Positions 10,282-19,756 of a stretch of DNA of 64,000 nt are shown in pieces. Under the pieces are notes generated by a model, which worked only from the letters and a program-made list of their open reading frames with translations, searched no databases and was not told the DNA's origin. Each line of letters opens with the position of its first letter. Within the stretch, counting starts at the first letter, position 1. The translations under genes were made by a program, and so were the position numbers. The stretch spans positions 84,081,607 through 84,145,606 of the forward strand of contig CM061065.1 in the NCBI GenBank assembly GCA_030762895.1, in the 5' to 3' direction. Origin of the DNA: Sophora flavescens. Taxonomy: Eukaryota; Streptophyta; Magnoliopsida; Fabales; Fabaceae.

Positions 10282-10615
10282 TCGTGTACCACTTCCCCCC
10301 GAGGAACCAGTGATGGAGTTTAAGCCCTTGGATCTTGCACCATGGCTAGTCCAAGAGGTTGAGCCCCACTTTTATTGGGAGGATTTTATTGAGAAAGAGG
10401 TCATCTGTGACCCCAGAGGAAGTGAAAAGTCCGCCGCACTGGGTGAGGTTACTGTGATTGTCAAGTGCTCACCTCCGCATCAAAGCTGCAAGTTAGCGAG
10501 GCTTGGAATGAATTTCAGTCCTTTGGCTACCATGTGGGACTTATGCTACAGGCAGTGGGATCCTGGTGGAACCACCACCTGCAATGAGTTTTTCTTAACC
10601 CTTTCTTCTTTTTAA
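10211..10615 (+). CDS. Third ORF of the non-autonomous element (134 aa, unknown)
   Basis: It overlaps the second ORF in yet the next frame. The credible part starts around VPLPPEEPVMEFKPLDLAP and continues with Trp/Glu-rich text (YWEDFIEKEV). The C-terminus ends in a T/F-rich run that may be non-coding. No family is recognised. The order of frames (0, +1, +2) suggests successive indels or programmed shifts in one original reading frame. Confidence 0.35.
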   Translation: MKNLLVQWMKTLQKLKQRPQTASNRVPLPPEEPVMEFKPLDLAPWLVQEVEPHFYWEDFIEKEVICDPRGSEKSAALGEVTVIVKCSPPHQSCKLARLGMNFSPLATMWDLCYRQWDPGGTTTCNEFFLTLSSF

Positions 10616-12050
10616 TTTTCTTTTTCTTGCCTTATTTCTGTTTTATTGTCAATAATGCTCCTGAATAATTTGAGAAGCTCGGGAGTTGTGTTTGTGTCTT
10701 GGTTATGGCAAGTTTGATGGATTTGATTAATTTTTGCATAGATTGATTGCATGTAAGTGTTGACTATTTTCCCCCTAGATTTTTTATAAAAAAAAAAAAA
10801 TTTTGAAAAATGATCCCCATGTGATTGAAAACTGAACTTTGAGATTTTGTTATGATGGCATGATTTATGATAAGTTTGGGGTGATAGGAAGCACACACTA
10901 GGGATAGTATCTCTTTCAAATAATTTGCAAAAAAAAAAAATGTCCAGGTGAGGTTTTGAGCCTCCAACATGTTTTAAATTGTGTGAAAATCACTTTTTAA
11001 GTTGCACTTTCCTTAATTTGATTGAATCTCTATTTGGTTTGCATGATTATATGTGTGTAGCAAATGATTTAGGCATTTTCTTTGTAAATAGCTACTTAGC
11101 CTAAAATAACCATCCCTAATGCATGTTCCCTAGTTAGCCCATTGAGCCTAATTAGCCTGTTAGTTCTTGATAACCTAATGTTATAAGCCGAAAAATCTGG
11201 AAAACCATGTTAACCCGATCTTAGGATTAGGAGAGCATGTAATCTTAGAATGGGTGCAAGAAACTAAAGTTTGGGGTGGCTGCAGGTGCAATGTGCTGTT
11301 TGGGATTGGAAAAAGAAAAAAAAAGAGAGAACAAGAAAAAAAAATGAAAAAAAAAATGAAAAGTGTAAAAATGAAAAAAAAAAAGAAAGAAAAAAAAAGA
11401 AAGAAAAGAAAAAAAACAATAAAATAAAAGTATTAGAAAAATAAAAGAGGCTGTAGTCATCCAGAAGCATAAAGAAAAAAAAATTAAGAAAGGAACTTGA
11501 GTGAATTTCAAAGTGTAAATAATGTTTCATGCTCTCTTAGTTCCTAGGGTCTTCAGCCTAGTTTCCTTTGTATATCCTACCCTTAGCCAGGCCCCATTAC
11601 AACCCATAAAAGACCTGTTGATGTTGCTTGCATGTTTTCTGTGGGGACCATTTTGAGATGAAAATCAAATTTATGGGAAGTGCTCTTAAAAGTGAAAATT
11701 GAGTGAAAATGTTAGCCTGACAAAAATTGAGTGATTGAGTGAACATAAATTTCCCTTGTGAGGAAGGCAGTTGTTTGATTTTGGTGATCTCTCTTTTGTG
11801 TGTAACTTAGATCCCCTGCTTAGATTGATGATTGTTTGAGTGATGAAATTCTCAACTGTTTAGAATAAATGAATGTGGGGATTGCTTTGTTTAAAGGGGG
11901 GAACATTGAATTATTGTGATAAATTGCTTGAAATCTATGTAAAGTTGATAGAATCCTTAAGCTTTCCATGTTTTGCCAGGTCTTGAGTCTTTTTAATTTT
12001 TTGAGTTCTAGTTTGCTTGGGGACAAGCAAAGTTTAAGTTTGGGGTATTT
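10616..12050 (+). other. Non-coding 3' spacer of the non-autonomous element
   Basis: No gene is seen. It includes a long A/G-rich tract (about 11308-11490, mostly A with scattered G), the Athila-like block CCCCATTACAACC with AAAAGACC (about 11600-11625), and a terminal polypurine tract (about 12019-12047, GGGGACAAGC then AAGTTTGGGG) directly before the 3' LTR. Confidence 0.7.
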
Positions 12051-13467
12051 TGATGAGCCTCTGTTTGACTGGTTTTATAACTAGTAAAGACCTTGGCTTT
12101 GTGCTAATTTTATATCATTTTCACCCAAATTAGACTTGATTGTCCTTAAGTAGTATTTTGAGTCTGTAAAGTATTTTTAAGTTAATTTAGTTGATTTAGA
12201 GTTAAATAAAATACTTATTCTATTTTCTGTTTTTCAGGTAAATAAAAAGGAAATAATTCTGGTTCGCCCCGCGAAGGATCTCTCGCGTCGCGAGTCACCC
12301 AGCCCTGAAAAGTCAGAGACGATCACGGTTTACCCGTGTTGAAGATCACGGCTGTGGCAGTTTTGAAGTTGAAGCGTTCGCCTCGCGAGCATCCATTCGC
12401 CTCGCGAGCCTGGAAGTCAGAACATAATTGCTGTCACTGGAACCTGAACTAGTTATGAAGATTGGGCCATAACTTGGGCTGTAGATGTCGGTTTGAACTG
12501 AAACCGGTGGCAAATGAAAGATAAAACAAAGAGCTTTAACTCTCATGAAGACCATTATTCCAAACAGAGCCGTTTTGAAGGGATTTAATCCATGTGAAGT
12601 CAGAGACGTTTCAGCTGCCCTATGAGTTGAATGTGGACATAACTCCCTCATCTTAACTCATAATTAAGCAAATTAAGTGGCTTTGGAAAGCTAAGAGGCA
12701 GAGGTTGAAGTTAATTAAAGGAGTATTCAGATATTGAGATGTCTTGAGAGATTTTGTATAAATAGTTAGTCAGAGTTGGCTAGTTTTAGCCAGTCTTAGG
12801 CTGTAGTAGTAGTAGTTTCCAGTACTCTATTTTCTTTTCTTTTTATGTCTGTAATGGAGAGCTAGTCTCCTAGATTAATCTACTGTAATTGGTTTCTATC
12901 CATACTTGAGGTTCTTGTATTCCTGTTTTTATTTCCTTTTCTCTTTTCAATGCCATGCTTTATATTTCTGTTTGCTTAATTCAGGAGTATATTGTGTTGT
13001 GTTGGTTTATCTCGGTGATATCATGTTCCTATATATAATCGCGTTTGCTTAATTCGCGGTTTACGTTTCGTGTTCGCTTAGTTCACGAAGTGCTTAACCC
13101 CGTTTGCTTAATTCGGGAATAGGGACATATATCTGTAGTAGTGGTTCCGCTTGTGAATTATTGCTACAACCGGGAGGGGATTAGAATCTGCGTAGGGCTT
13201 GGATTTGCTTGAACCGGTGATAGTTGGGAAACCGAGAACAGTAGGTTAATCGTCTTTAGTTTATTTGTTAATCTCTTTTCTTACTCTGTTTTTATTTTGT
13301 TTTCTTTATTTTATTTCAATCTCAAAACCCCCCAAAAACTAACTTTTGATTTTCTGTTAATAATAACAACAACTAAAGAGTCCTTGAGAGACGATCCGAG
13401 TTGTCGCTCTATACTACATTATTTTGTAAACGCTCGTTCTTTTTGGCGCGTGGCGACAGCGCGGTCA
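12051..13467 (+). mobile_element. 3' LTR of the non-autonomous Athila-like element
   Basis: It has the same length and ends as the 5' copy. By eye the differences are about ten substitutions or single-base indels (for example GGTCATG/AGTTATG, GGGCTTT/GGGATTT, TTTTCTTG/TTTGCTTG). It is followed by the target duplication CTCTG and then resumed copia LTR sequence. Confidence 0.92.
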
Positions 13468-14339
13468 CTCTGCAAAGTACAAAAGTACTCTGCACAACTC
13501 TCATTTGGCTACTGCACGATGCTTAAAGCCATGATCCTTCATGTTAGAGTACAACCAACGTTCCTATTGCATTAATGGCTGCCCAGAACGACTCTATTGC
13601 ATTTAATAGAGCTCTGCTTGAAGCCAACATTTGAAGGAATGTCTCTAACGGATCTTAAATGCTTGAAGGCTATAAATACAGAAGTCGTTGAAGATGAAGA
13701 TATACAACACATAGCATTAAAAGAGCCATTACTCTGCGCATTTATTTCTTCATTCTTTCAATCTATATTCTTCAATCATTTGAAGTTATTACGCAGTCTT
13801 TCTTATGCTTACATTTAATCCACTCTCTGAGTGTTAGTGAAAGAACTGTGTGTCTTATTGTATTTATTACAAACAAACTTCTCAAACAAACCTGAGTGAG
13901 CCTGAAGAGGCTAGGTGTACAAAGAATACTTGTCTTGGAGCCTAAAAAGACGAGGTGTGCAAACAATACTTGGAGTCTGTAACCTGACCAGTTATAGTGG
14001 ATAAAAGTTGGTGCAGCCAAGGACTAGATGTAGCTCTTTGTGCTAAAGAGTGAACCAGGATAAATAGTTGTGTTAATCTCGCTTCTCTTAAACTCTTTAG
14101 TTGCTTTGATTGTATTATCTGCTTTCTAACTAAAAGAGTTAAAGTGTGAATCTCAAACTTGTTTTCAAGTTGTGTGCTTGCATTTTTTCTGTTAAAATCA
14201 CACAAGACAGGTCACCTGTTTGTGGAGTGTTTTTCACACTTGTCTGAACATAGCTTCTGTGTGAAAAGTTTTCAACTTTGTTTTAATTTCTGATAAACAC
14301 AATTCAACCCCCTTCTCGTCTTTATAGTTGTCTATTTCA

Positions 14340-14602
14340 AGAATGTGTTCATCTAGAACTTTGCAAGGAAAAAGAGTACGAAGGTCATCTGGAAAAGTTT
14401 CCAGAGTGAGCATCAGCCCCAAAAATGCATGTAGGGGATTAAGAGGTAATGGAGGATTAGAGATTGAATGGATTACCTGGGATTCATTCCATAAAATGGT
14501 ACTGTCGAGGATAGGTTCAGGAACAGAAGGTTGAACTTGTGCCTTCCCTTTAACTGAGTTCTTCTTTGTTGAAGTTGTTATTAGAGTTGCAGAAGTGCGC
14601 AT
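14340..14602 (-). pseudogene. Unknown ORF interrupted by the SIRE LTR
   Basis: On the minus strand an ATG at 14602 opens about 87 codons of ordinary-looking protein: a basic, Thr/Ser/Lys-rich start (TTSTKKNSVKGKAQVQP), then a Pro/Leu-rich segment (NPPLPLNPLHAFLGLMLTL) and PDDLRTLFPCKVLDEHIL. It runs straight into the end of the copia LTR, so the original ORF was broken by that insertion. The remaining codons beyond 14339 are LTR sequence. I do not recognise the family; it could be host coding sequence or another transposon's accessory ORF. Confidence 0.35.
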
Positions 14603-14896
14603 GAAGAGCTCAAAGAGGAAGAAGATGAACAGTGAAAGGGTATTTCTAGTGAGTGAGAGTAAATATGACTTTTTTACTCAGAAAACTTGTTAAATAAGGG
14701 ACACGATTCCCTAAAATGTAATTGTTGAAAGCCACTAACTCATGATGGCTATTTTTTAGGGAATGGAATCATGATAGAGGGGGGGTGTCCTATCAAGAAA
14801 ACGGTTTGAAAAGAAATTGAAGGCTGAAGTTTAAAAGGTTTTCGTAAGCTTTACATTTCTCCTCATAATGTCGAATGACAAAACTTCGGGGACATT

Positions 14897-15900
14897 TGTT
14901 GGACATGAATTTTAAGAATTCTTGATTTTCGTCAGACAGATGAAGAAAAATCTATGAAATAATAAAAATGACTAAGTTCAAAAGTTGATAAGAGTTTCAT
15001 TTAGTCGACAAATGGACTTGTGTCGGAAAGTAAATGTCGAACTAAAGATCCAGAGAAATATCTAAGTTAAAAGTTCGACATACAGTTATCAAGGTTGACA
15101 TGACAGACAACGAGACCGTCGAAGACAATAAAGTTGACGCGGAAACGGTTCAAGCTAGTTGGGAAGTTTGAAGAAGTTGCTGTCAAAATAGTTTAGATTT
15201 TGAATGTAGGAAACTGTCGCACACGTGGAGGATAGTAAAGCAGGAAATTAGAATTAGGAGTTATTTTCTTTGTCTATAAATAGTAGATTCTACGATGTAA
15301 TAATGGTTGGAAATTTGAAACATCGTACACTTCTCGATCACACGACAGACTGACGGATTAACTCAAGTACTCCTTCCATCCCTTTGTCAAATTTCAATAC
15401 AATTTCTATTCTTCATTCCATGTTCTTGTCAATATCTTCTCTCCCGGATTCATAGTATTCTTACATTTATCTTTTAAAGATTCTTCATCCTTATGCCATC
15501 AATCTAAGTTTGGCGGATTTGCATTAAGTTTCCATATTAACACTGATTTTCAAATCATTTTTATTGTTCTTCAAGTTCTTATTTCTACTCTTTACTATTT
15601 CTTAACAAGTTTCGATCTTTTGTTTACTTTACCCTTTTTAGTAGACAAATAAACTTACTATATGCTTTACACTTAAACCCATGTTTCTTTATAATTTTTG
15701 TTATTGTTTCGTAGGAAAACATATTTCTTTTAACTTATATTTTATTTATTAATATAATAATAATTCGGTGTTCTCCTTTAGTTTCCTCTTTTATTGCAAT
15801 TATGGTCTAAGTTAATTTTGTCAAATTTTTCTATATAAGTAGACGAAATACTCATAGTTTGATTTCCATCAAATTTATGTTATGGCAGACATCTTTGTTG
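14897..15900 (+). mobile_element. Possible Ty3/gypsy LTR fragment
   Basis: AAACTTCGGGGACATT resembles a Tat-type polypurine tract, followed at 14897 by TGTTGGACATG, a plausible LTR start. A TATA box (CTATAAATAG, 15274) lies about 380 bp inside, as in an LTR promoter. The right end is not clear. The surrounding bases 14603-14896 and 15900-16650 have no gene that I can support, apart from a 30-codon ORF at 16163-16255 with a hydrophobic start that I consider weak. Confidence 0.35.
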
Positions 15901-16652
15901 AAAATCACTGAAAACGAGATTACCGTATAACTCGTAGAAATCCCATAGTTTTCTGATCTTTTAGTTTTATTATTTGCTTCGTCGGATTTGGATATAAAAA
16001 AAAAACCGAGTAAACAAATATATATCACAATATGTGTTTGCCTCCAGTATTTAAGTCAATAAAATAACAGAGGGAAGGAATGTGCTTCTTTTATGTTCCC
16101 ACTTCCCACCCAAATAGCTATCCATCAGAAGATAACACTCTAGCTAGCAACCTCTCAACAAAATGAACAGTTCTTCTCTATTGTTAGTTTTTTGTGTTAT
16201 AAAAGTGATGCTGGTTTACGTGACAGACAAGCTGACGCTTGAGGAAGACAATTAATGTGTCGCCCAGGAACGGTATTTATGAGAAATGACAACTGTGAAT
16301 CTACAATATGAATAATGAGAAGTTAATGAACACAGACAAGTTGACGTTGAAGAAGACTAAGCTAGTTCATACTTCCATGCATATACAATATGATTAATGA
16401 CAACCATATGCTTGACGAAGACTGTACGTCTCTACTAGTACTAACCAATTATTATTCCACGTTAACTCGTTTACTATTCCACGCTTCCAATGAATAATTT
16501 CCTTTACTACACCCTTCACATGTGTCGATTTGTGTTAAATTGTTCAAAGCTAATATCACATTTGCAAATCATATTTAGAAAAAGCTCCTCTTTCATATTA
16601 TTTTTAAAATAATTGTATCATGAAATATTATTTTTACATAGGCACATAATTC

Positions 16653-16850
16653 AAAGTGGCATTGAGACCTAAAATTGGTGAAAATGGTTTGGTGGAAAGG
16701 GAAGAAATTGCTGGTGTTGTCAAGAGGCTGATGGAAGGTGATGAAGAAGGGAAGGAGCTTCGTTACCAAATGAAGGAGCTCAAGGAGGCACCTGCCAAAA
16801 CTCTTAATGTAAATGGATCCTCATCTAAGCAAATCTTATTGCGGTGGTCT
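16653..16850 (+). pseudogene. UDP-glycosyltransferase C-terminal fragment (UGT72-like)
   Basis: The translated segment (VALRPKIGENGLVEREEIA, then VVKRLMEGDEEGKELR and LKEAPAKTLNVNGSS) has the style of the extreme C-terminus of plant family-1 UDP-glycosyltransferases of the hydroquinone glucosyltransferase (UGT72) group. These enzymes move glucose from UDP-glucose to phenolics. Only the last 60 or so residues are present. The sugar-donor PSPG box, which lies upstream in intact enzymes, is absent, and a TAA occurs just upstream in frame. It lies immediately before a LINE-like 3' tail, so it may be a captured or retrotransposed gene fragment. Confidence 0.7.
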
Positions 16851-17117
16851 TGGTGCTTGATACTAAATGATGAATGTAAGTTTTTGGTTATGAATTCTGG
16901 TTATTATTGTGATGTATTAGTGCTTACTGTGATGCATCCTCAGGGTGATTAATTTGGTTCTTTTGAAGGGCTTTTAGTTTTGAACTTCGTAATACGAATA
17001 CTTTTCGAAGATGGTTCAGTATTCTAGTTACAGATGTTTTTCCTTAGACTATTTCTTGTATACGGGTTGGAGTATCCCTTTTACTCCTCATCAATATATT
17101 TTAGCTTATAAAAAAAA
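16851..17117 (+). mobile_element. LINE-like 3' end with poly-A
   Basis: No ORF here. The text CTTGTATACGGGTTGGAGTA, then TCAATATATTTTAGCTTATA and a run of A (17108-17117), matches the 3' ends of plant L1-type LINEs. A very similar tail occurs at about 38670-38719. The body of the LINE is missing. Confidence 0.5.
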
Positions 17118-17170
17118 ACTAAGCAAATCTGAAATCTCTGAGTTGGCTATCTAGAGGCAATGTTAAAAAT

Positions 17171-17400
17171 ATTGTAAAAAAAATTTATTTTTTTTGGAAG
17201 GCAAAAGAACAAAATTTATTAAAAGAAGCTGCAGCACAAGTCGTGCCACCACAGAAATACAACTGAAACACGTTGCACCAGTACACTTGACAGACTTGTG
17301 GCAAGAAATTAAACCAAAACAAAATACCAAGTAACTAATACAAACCAAATGCCCAAACTGCCTCCACACACAAACAAAACCAAGCCACGACCCCAGCAAA
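17171..17400 (-). mobile_element. Second LINE-like 3' end, opposite orientation
   Basis: Read on the minus strand this is T/G-rich text ending TTTGCCTTCC and then A-runs (plus-strand T-runs at about 17179-17200). This is the usual look of a non-LTR retrotransposon or retrogene tail. No coding sequence is recognisable. It lies directly before the copia env-like segment. Confidence 0.35.
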
Positions 17401-17402
17401 AA

Positions 17403-17777
17403 AAAGATACTGTTGAACCCGAAATTGCTGTTGCTACTGTTGAGCCAATTATGACAGAGCAGTCTGATGAGTTATGTGCTTCTAAGCAAGGTGTTGAGTC
17501 TGTTAAGACATCTTCTCAACCATTAGCTCTTGCTATGGTTCATCCACCAGCCCAAGCTCGAGACACTATTGGAAGAATTGTTGATGATAAGGTTGGAAAG
17601 ATAGTTGAAGAGAAGACTGAACAGATGGCATAACAAATTGAGGAAAGAGTACAAAAGCAAGTGCAAGATACCTTGGCCCCTACATATGCCATGGTGACTC
17701 AAATGCTGGCCTTGTTAATGGAATTTCAGAAAAATCAAAATCCAAACCAACATTCTCCACCACCTCCTTCTTCTTAA
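17403..17777 (+). pseudogene. Second SIRE-type copia env-like C-terminus
   Basis: One frame runs from about 17403 to the TAA at 17775-17777 with a single in-frame TAA at 17631-17633. The protein is acidic and helical (DTIGRIVDDKVGKIVEEK; EERVQKQVQDTLAPTYAMV) and ends in a Pro/Ser tail (QHSPPPPSS). It precedes two polypurine tracts and a copia LTR, as at 5426-7366. It is assigned as the end of the env-like ORF by position and amino-acid style. The start shown is where the style begins, not a true start. Confidence 0.5.
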
Positions 17778-18147
17778 AATCTCTTCTTTCTTAACTGTTT
17801 TGCTGACAATGATGGTTTACTCCCTTTATACCTTTTTGGCTGATGACAAAAAGGGGGAGAAAGAAAAAGAAAAATAATTATATATATAAAGTCAGTTGTT
17901 GAAAAGCTCTTATGTGTTTGCATATTGAAAAGCTCTTATGTGTTTGCATTTCCATATCCTTTTCTACTTGATATATTGCTCTGATATACTTGTGTTTATA
18001 TAGATTCTAAGAATGATAAGTGTTTGTACCTATCTGTTAGTCTGTTTAAGTATTTAAATGCTTTGTCTTAGGGAGAGCCTTGCAAGCTCTCTTAGACTTT
18101 GCTATTTAAATTTAATCAGTTTTTGTCATCATCAAAAAGGGGGAGAT
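17778..18147 (+). other. Copia spacer with two polypurine tracts
   Basis: No gene. GACAAAAAGGGGGAG at about 17845 and TCAAAAAGGGGGAGATT at about 18132 are two polypurine tracts; the second abuts the LTR. A 28-bp phrase containing AAAGCTCTTATGTGTTTGC is tandemly duplicated at about 17898-17955. Confidence 0.7.
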
Positions 18148-19756
18148 TAATGGAACCAAAGTGGTTTTGGATTTAATAATCTCTAAGTTTTGATGCAAAC
18201 AAAAGGATTAAATTTGCTTGGCAAAGTGTTAGTTGAGATCTAACAAGTGGGTTCAGTTTATGCAGGAATATTCAAAATAATATAAGGTATAGAATGCTTG
18301 GACTCTTGCAAAGAATTACCCGTCCAAAGGTTATTTAAACTGTTTATATTTTAAATGATAAGTAGACTGATTTTCTTTAGTAGACGAGGCTATAAATGAA
18401 TACCTAAATAAACAACAAACCCAAAAACTTGAAAATAAGTCCATCTTGCCACGTCAGCAGACGAGAGCTATCCTTGAAACTCAAGTATACATCCATAGTG
18501 CCTAAACTAAAATTCAGTAGACTTCCATAGTACCACGTCATTGGACGGAGGTTCTCTAAGGACTTAGCAAGTCCAAAGACATGTGTGGACGAGCGCTTCT
18601 ACCACATTAGTGGACGAGCGCTTCTACCACATTAGTGGACAAGCGCTTCTACCACATTAGTGGACGAGCGCTTCTGCCACATCAGTGGACAAGCAGAATT
18701 AAAATCTTGTGTAGATGTGTTCTTAAAACTAAGTAGACGGTTCTATATGTTCTATATCTTTACTACCTTGAATATGATTTAAGGCAATCTGATCCACAAT
18801 GAATTTATTTCAAATGATTGATATTTATTTCAAATGAATATTTGTTCTTCCCATTTGTTTTTTATCTGATTTAATGTCTTGTTTCTCTTGAGAAAATTCA
18901 TAGTACTATCAAGGAAATACAAAAACCAAAAAGTACAATTGGAATTGCAAAACGATCTGTACGATGACATCTTTATTGCTGGACAAAAGCTGGGTTATAC
19001 ACAAAGGAGGAAAGAAAGTTTTTAAGGTACAATTGCTCAGAATAGTGAGCCTCCATTTTGTGATTTTCTGATAACCAATGATACTTTTCAACATAGCCAA
19101 AATCAGGCTATCAGTCACAACGGATATCATGCCTTTAATGCTATCTCTAAACGGGATTATTCAAAGTAACCGTTGAAGAATTTCAAGAGAAGAAGAAGGT
19201 CACTATATATTGAAGACCTCAGATATTGCACAAAAATAAAAGAGGAACTCTTGCATGCACAATCTTGCTAGCTGAACTTTTGCCATTATCATTTATTCTA
19301 TTATTCTTTCAAGAGCAAGAGTCTATATTCATTAGTTTGAATATTGTTGATAATATTCAACTGATCTTAAACTGTCATATTCTCACGCTTAGTGAGTTAA
19401 GAAGATCAACTTTTAAATCTGTGATAGAGTTAGAGCCTGAAGAGGCTTGGCAAGATAGCAATACTTATAGCCTGAAGAGGTGTTGAATACTTGTTTGTAA
19501 TCTATTTGGAGAAATAGTGGAAAAATCCTTCAAATCGAAGGGACTGGACGTAGCTCTTGGTTGGAAGAGAGTGAACCAGGATAAAATCTCTTGCGTGAAT
19601 GTTCTATCCCTAAACTTTTCAGTTTTATTTGCTTATACTAACTGTGGGGTTTTGATATTGCTTCTGTTAATCTTTTAAAAAGGATTTCTTGTGTGCTTAA
19701 TCTTTTTATCTTCTGCTTGTGAAAAAGTTGTTCAAAAGGGTTTTTGCGAAAATAAT
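18148..19756 (+). mobile_element. Second SIRE-type copia LTR, interrupted at its 3' part
   Basis: It starts after the polypurine tract (mutated TAATGGAACC rather than TG) and shares late-LTR wording with the LTR ending at 14339. It stops at 19756, where an Ogre-like LTR begins. The missing end would lie beyond that element, in or after the assembly gap. Confidence 0.7.
18586..18692 (+). repeat. 25-bp minisatellite in the copia LTR
   Basis: Four tandem units of about 25 bp with the core GTGGACGAGCGCTTCTACCA occur here. One unit has AAGC in place of GAGC and one has TGCC in place of TACC. The repeats fall within U3-like sequence before the Ogre insertion. Confidence 0.85.

Larger units (their letters stand above)
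7865..13467 (+). mobile_element. Complete non-autonomous Athila-like LTR element (5.6 kb)
   Basis: It has two LTRs of 1417 bp each (7865-9281 and 12051-13467) that differ at only about ten positions by eye. A perfect 5-bp target duplication CTCTG flanks it (7860-7864, 13468-13472). A tRNA-Asp primer site, a polypurine tract and three short ORFs are present, but there is no protease, RT, RNase H or integrase. The PBS, the polypurine wording and a conserved spacer block relate it to Athila. It must have been mobilised in trans. The near-identical LTRs indicate a recent insertion. Confidence 0.92.
7367..14339 (+). mobile_element. SIRE/Maximus-type copia 3' LTR, split by a nested element
   Basis: The LTR begins TGTTAAGTC at 7367 and is interrupted at 7864/7865 by the non-autonomous Athila-like element. 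It resumes at 13473, after the target duplication CTCTG, and ends in ATTTCA at 14339. Its own length is about 1365 bp. The right part has wording shared with the second SIRE LTR (AGCCTGAAGAGGCT near 13898 and 19434; GTGAACCAGGATAAA near 14050 and 19570). The bases after the LTR (AGAAT) are the expected target duplication, but the left flank is outside the window. Confidence 0.8.

Noticed and set aside
11245..11530. Phe-rich minus-strand ORFs
   Set aside because: They come from an A/G-rich tract of the retrotransposon spacer.
16163..16255. A 30-codon ORF with a signal-peptide-like start
   Set aside because: Too short; no supporting context. It lies in a decayed LTR-like region.
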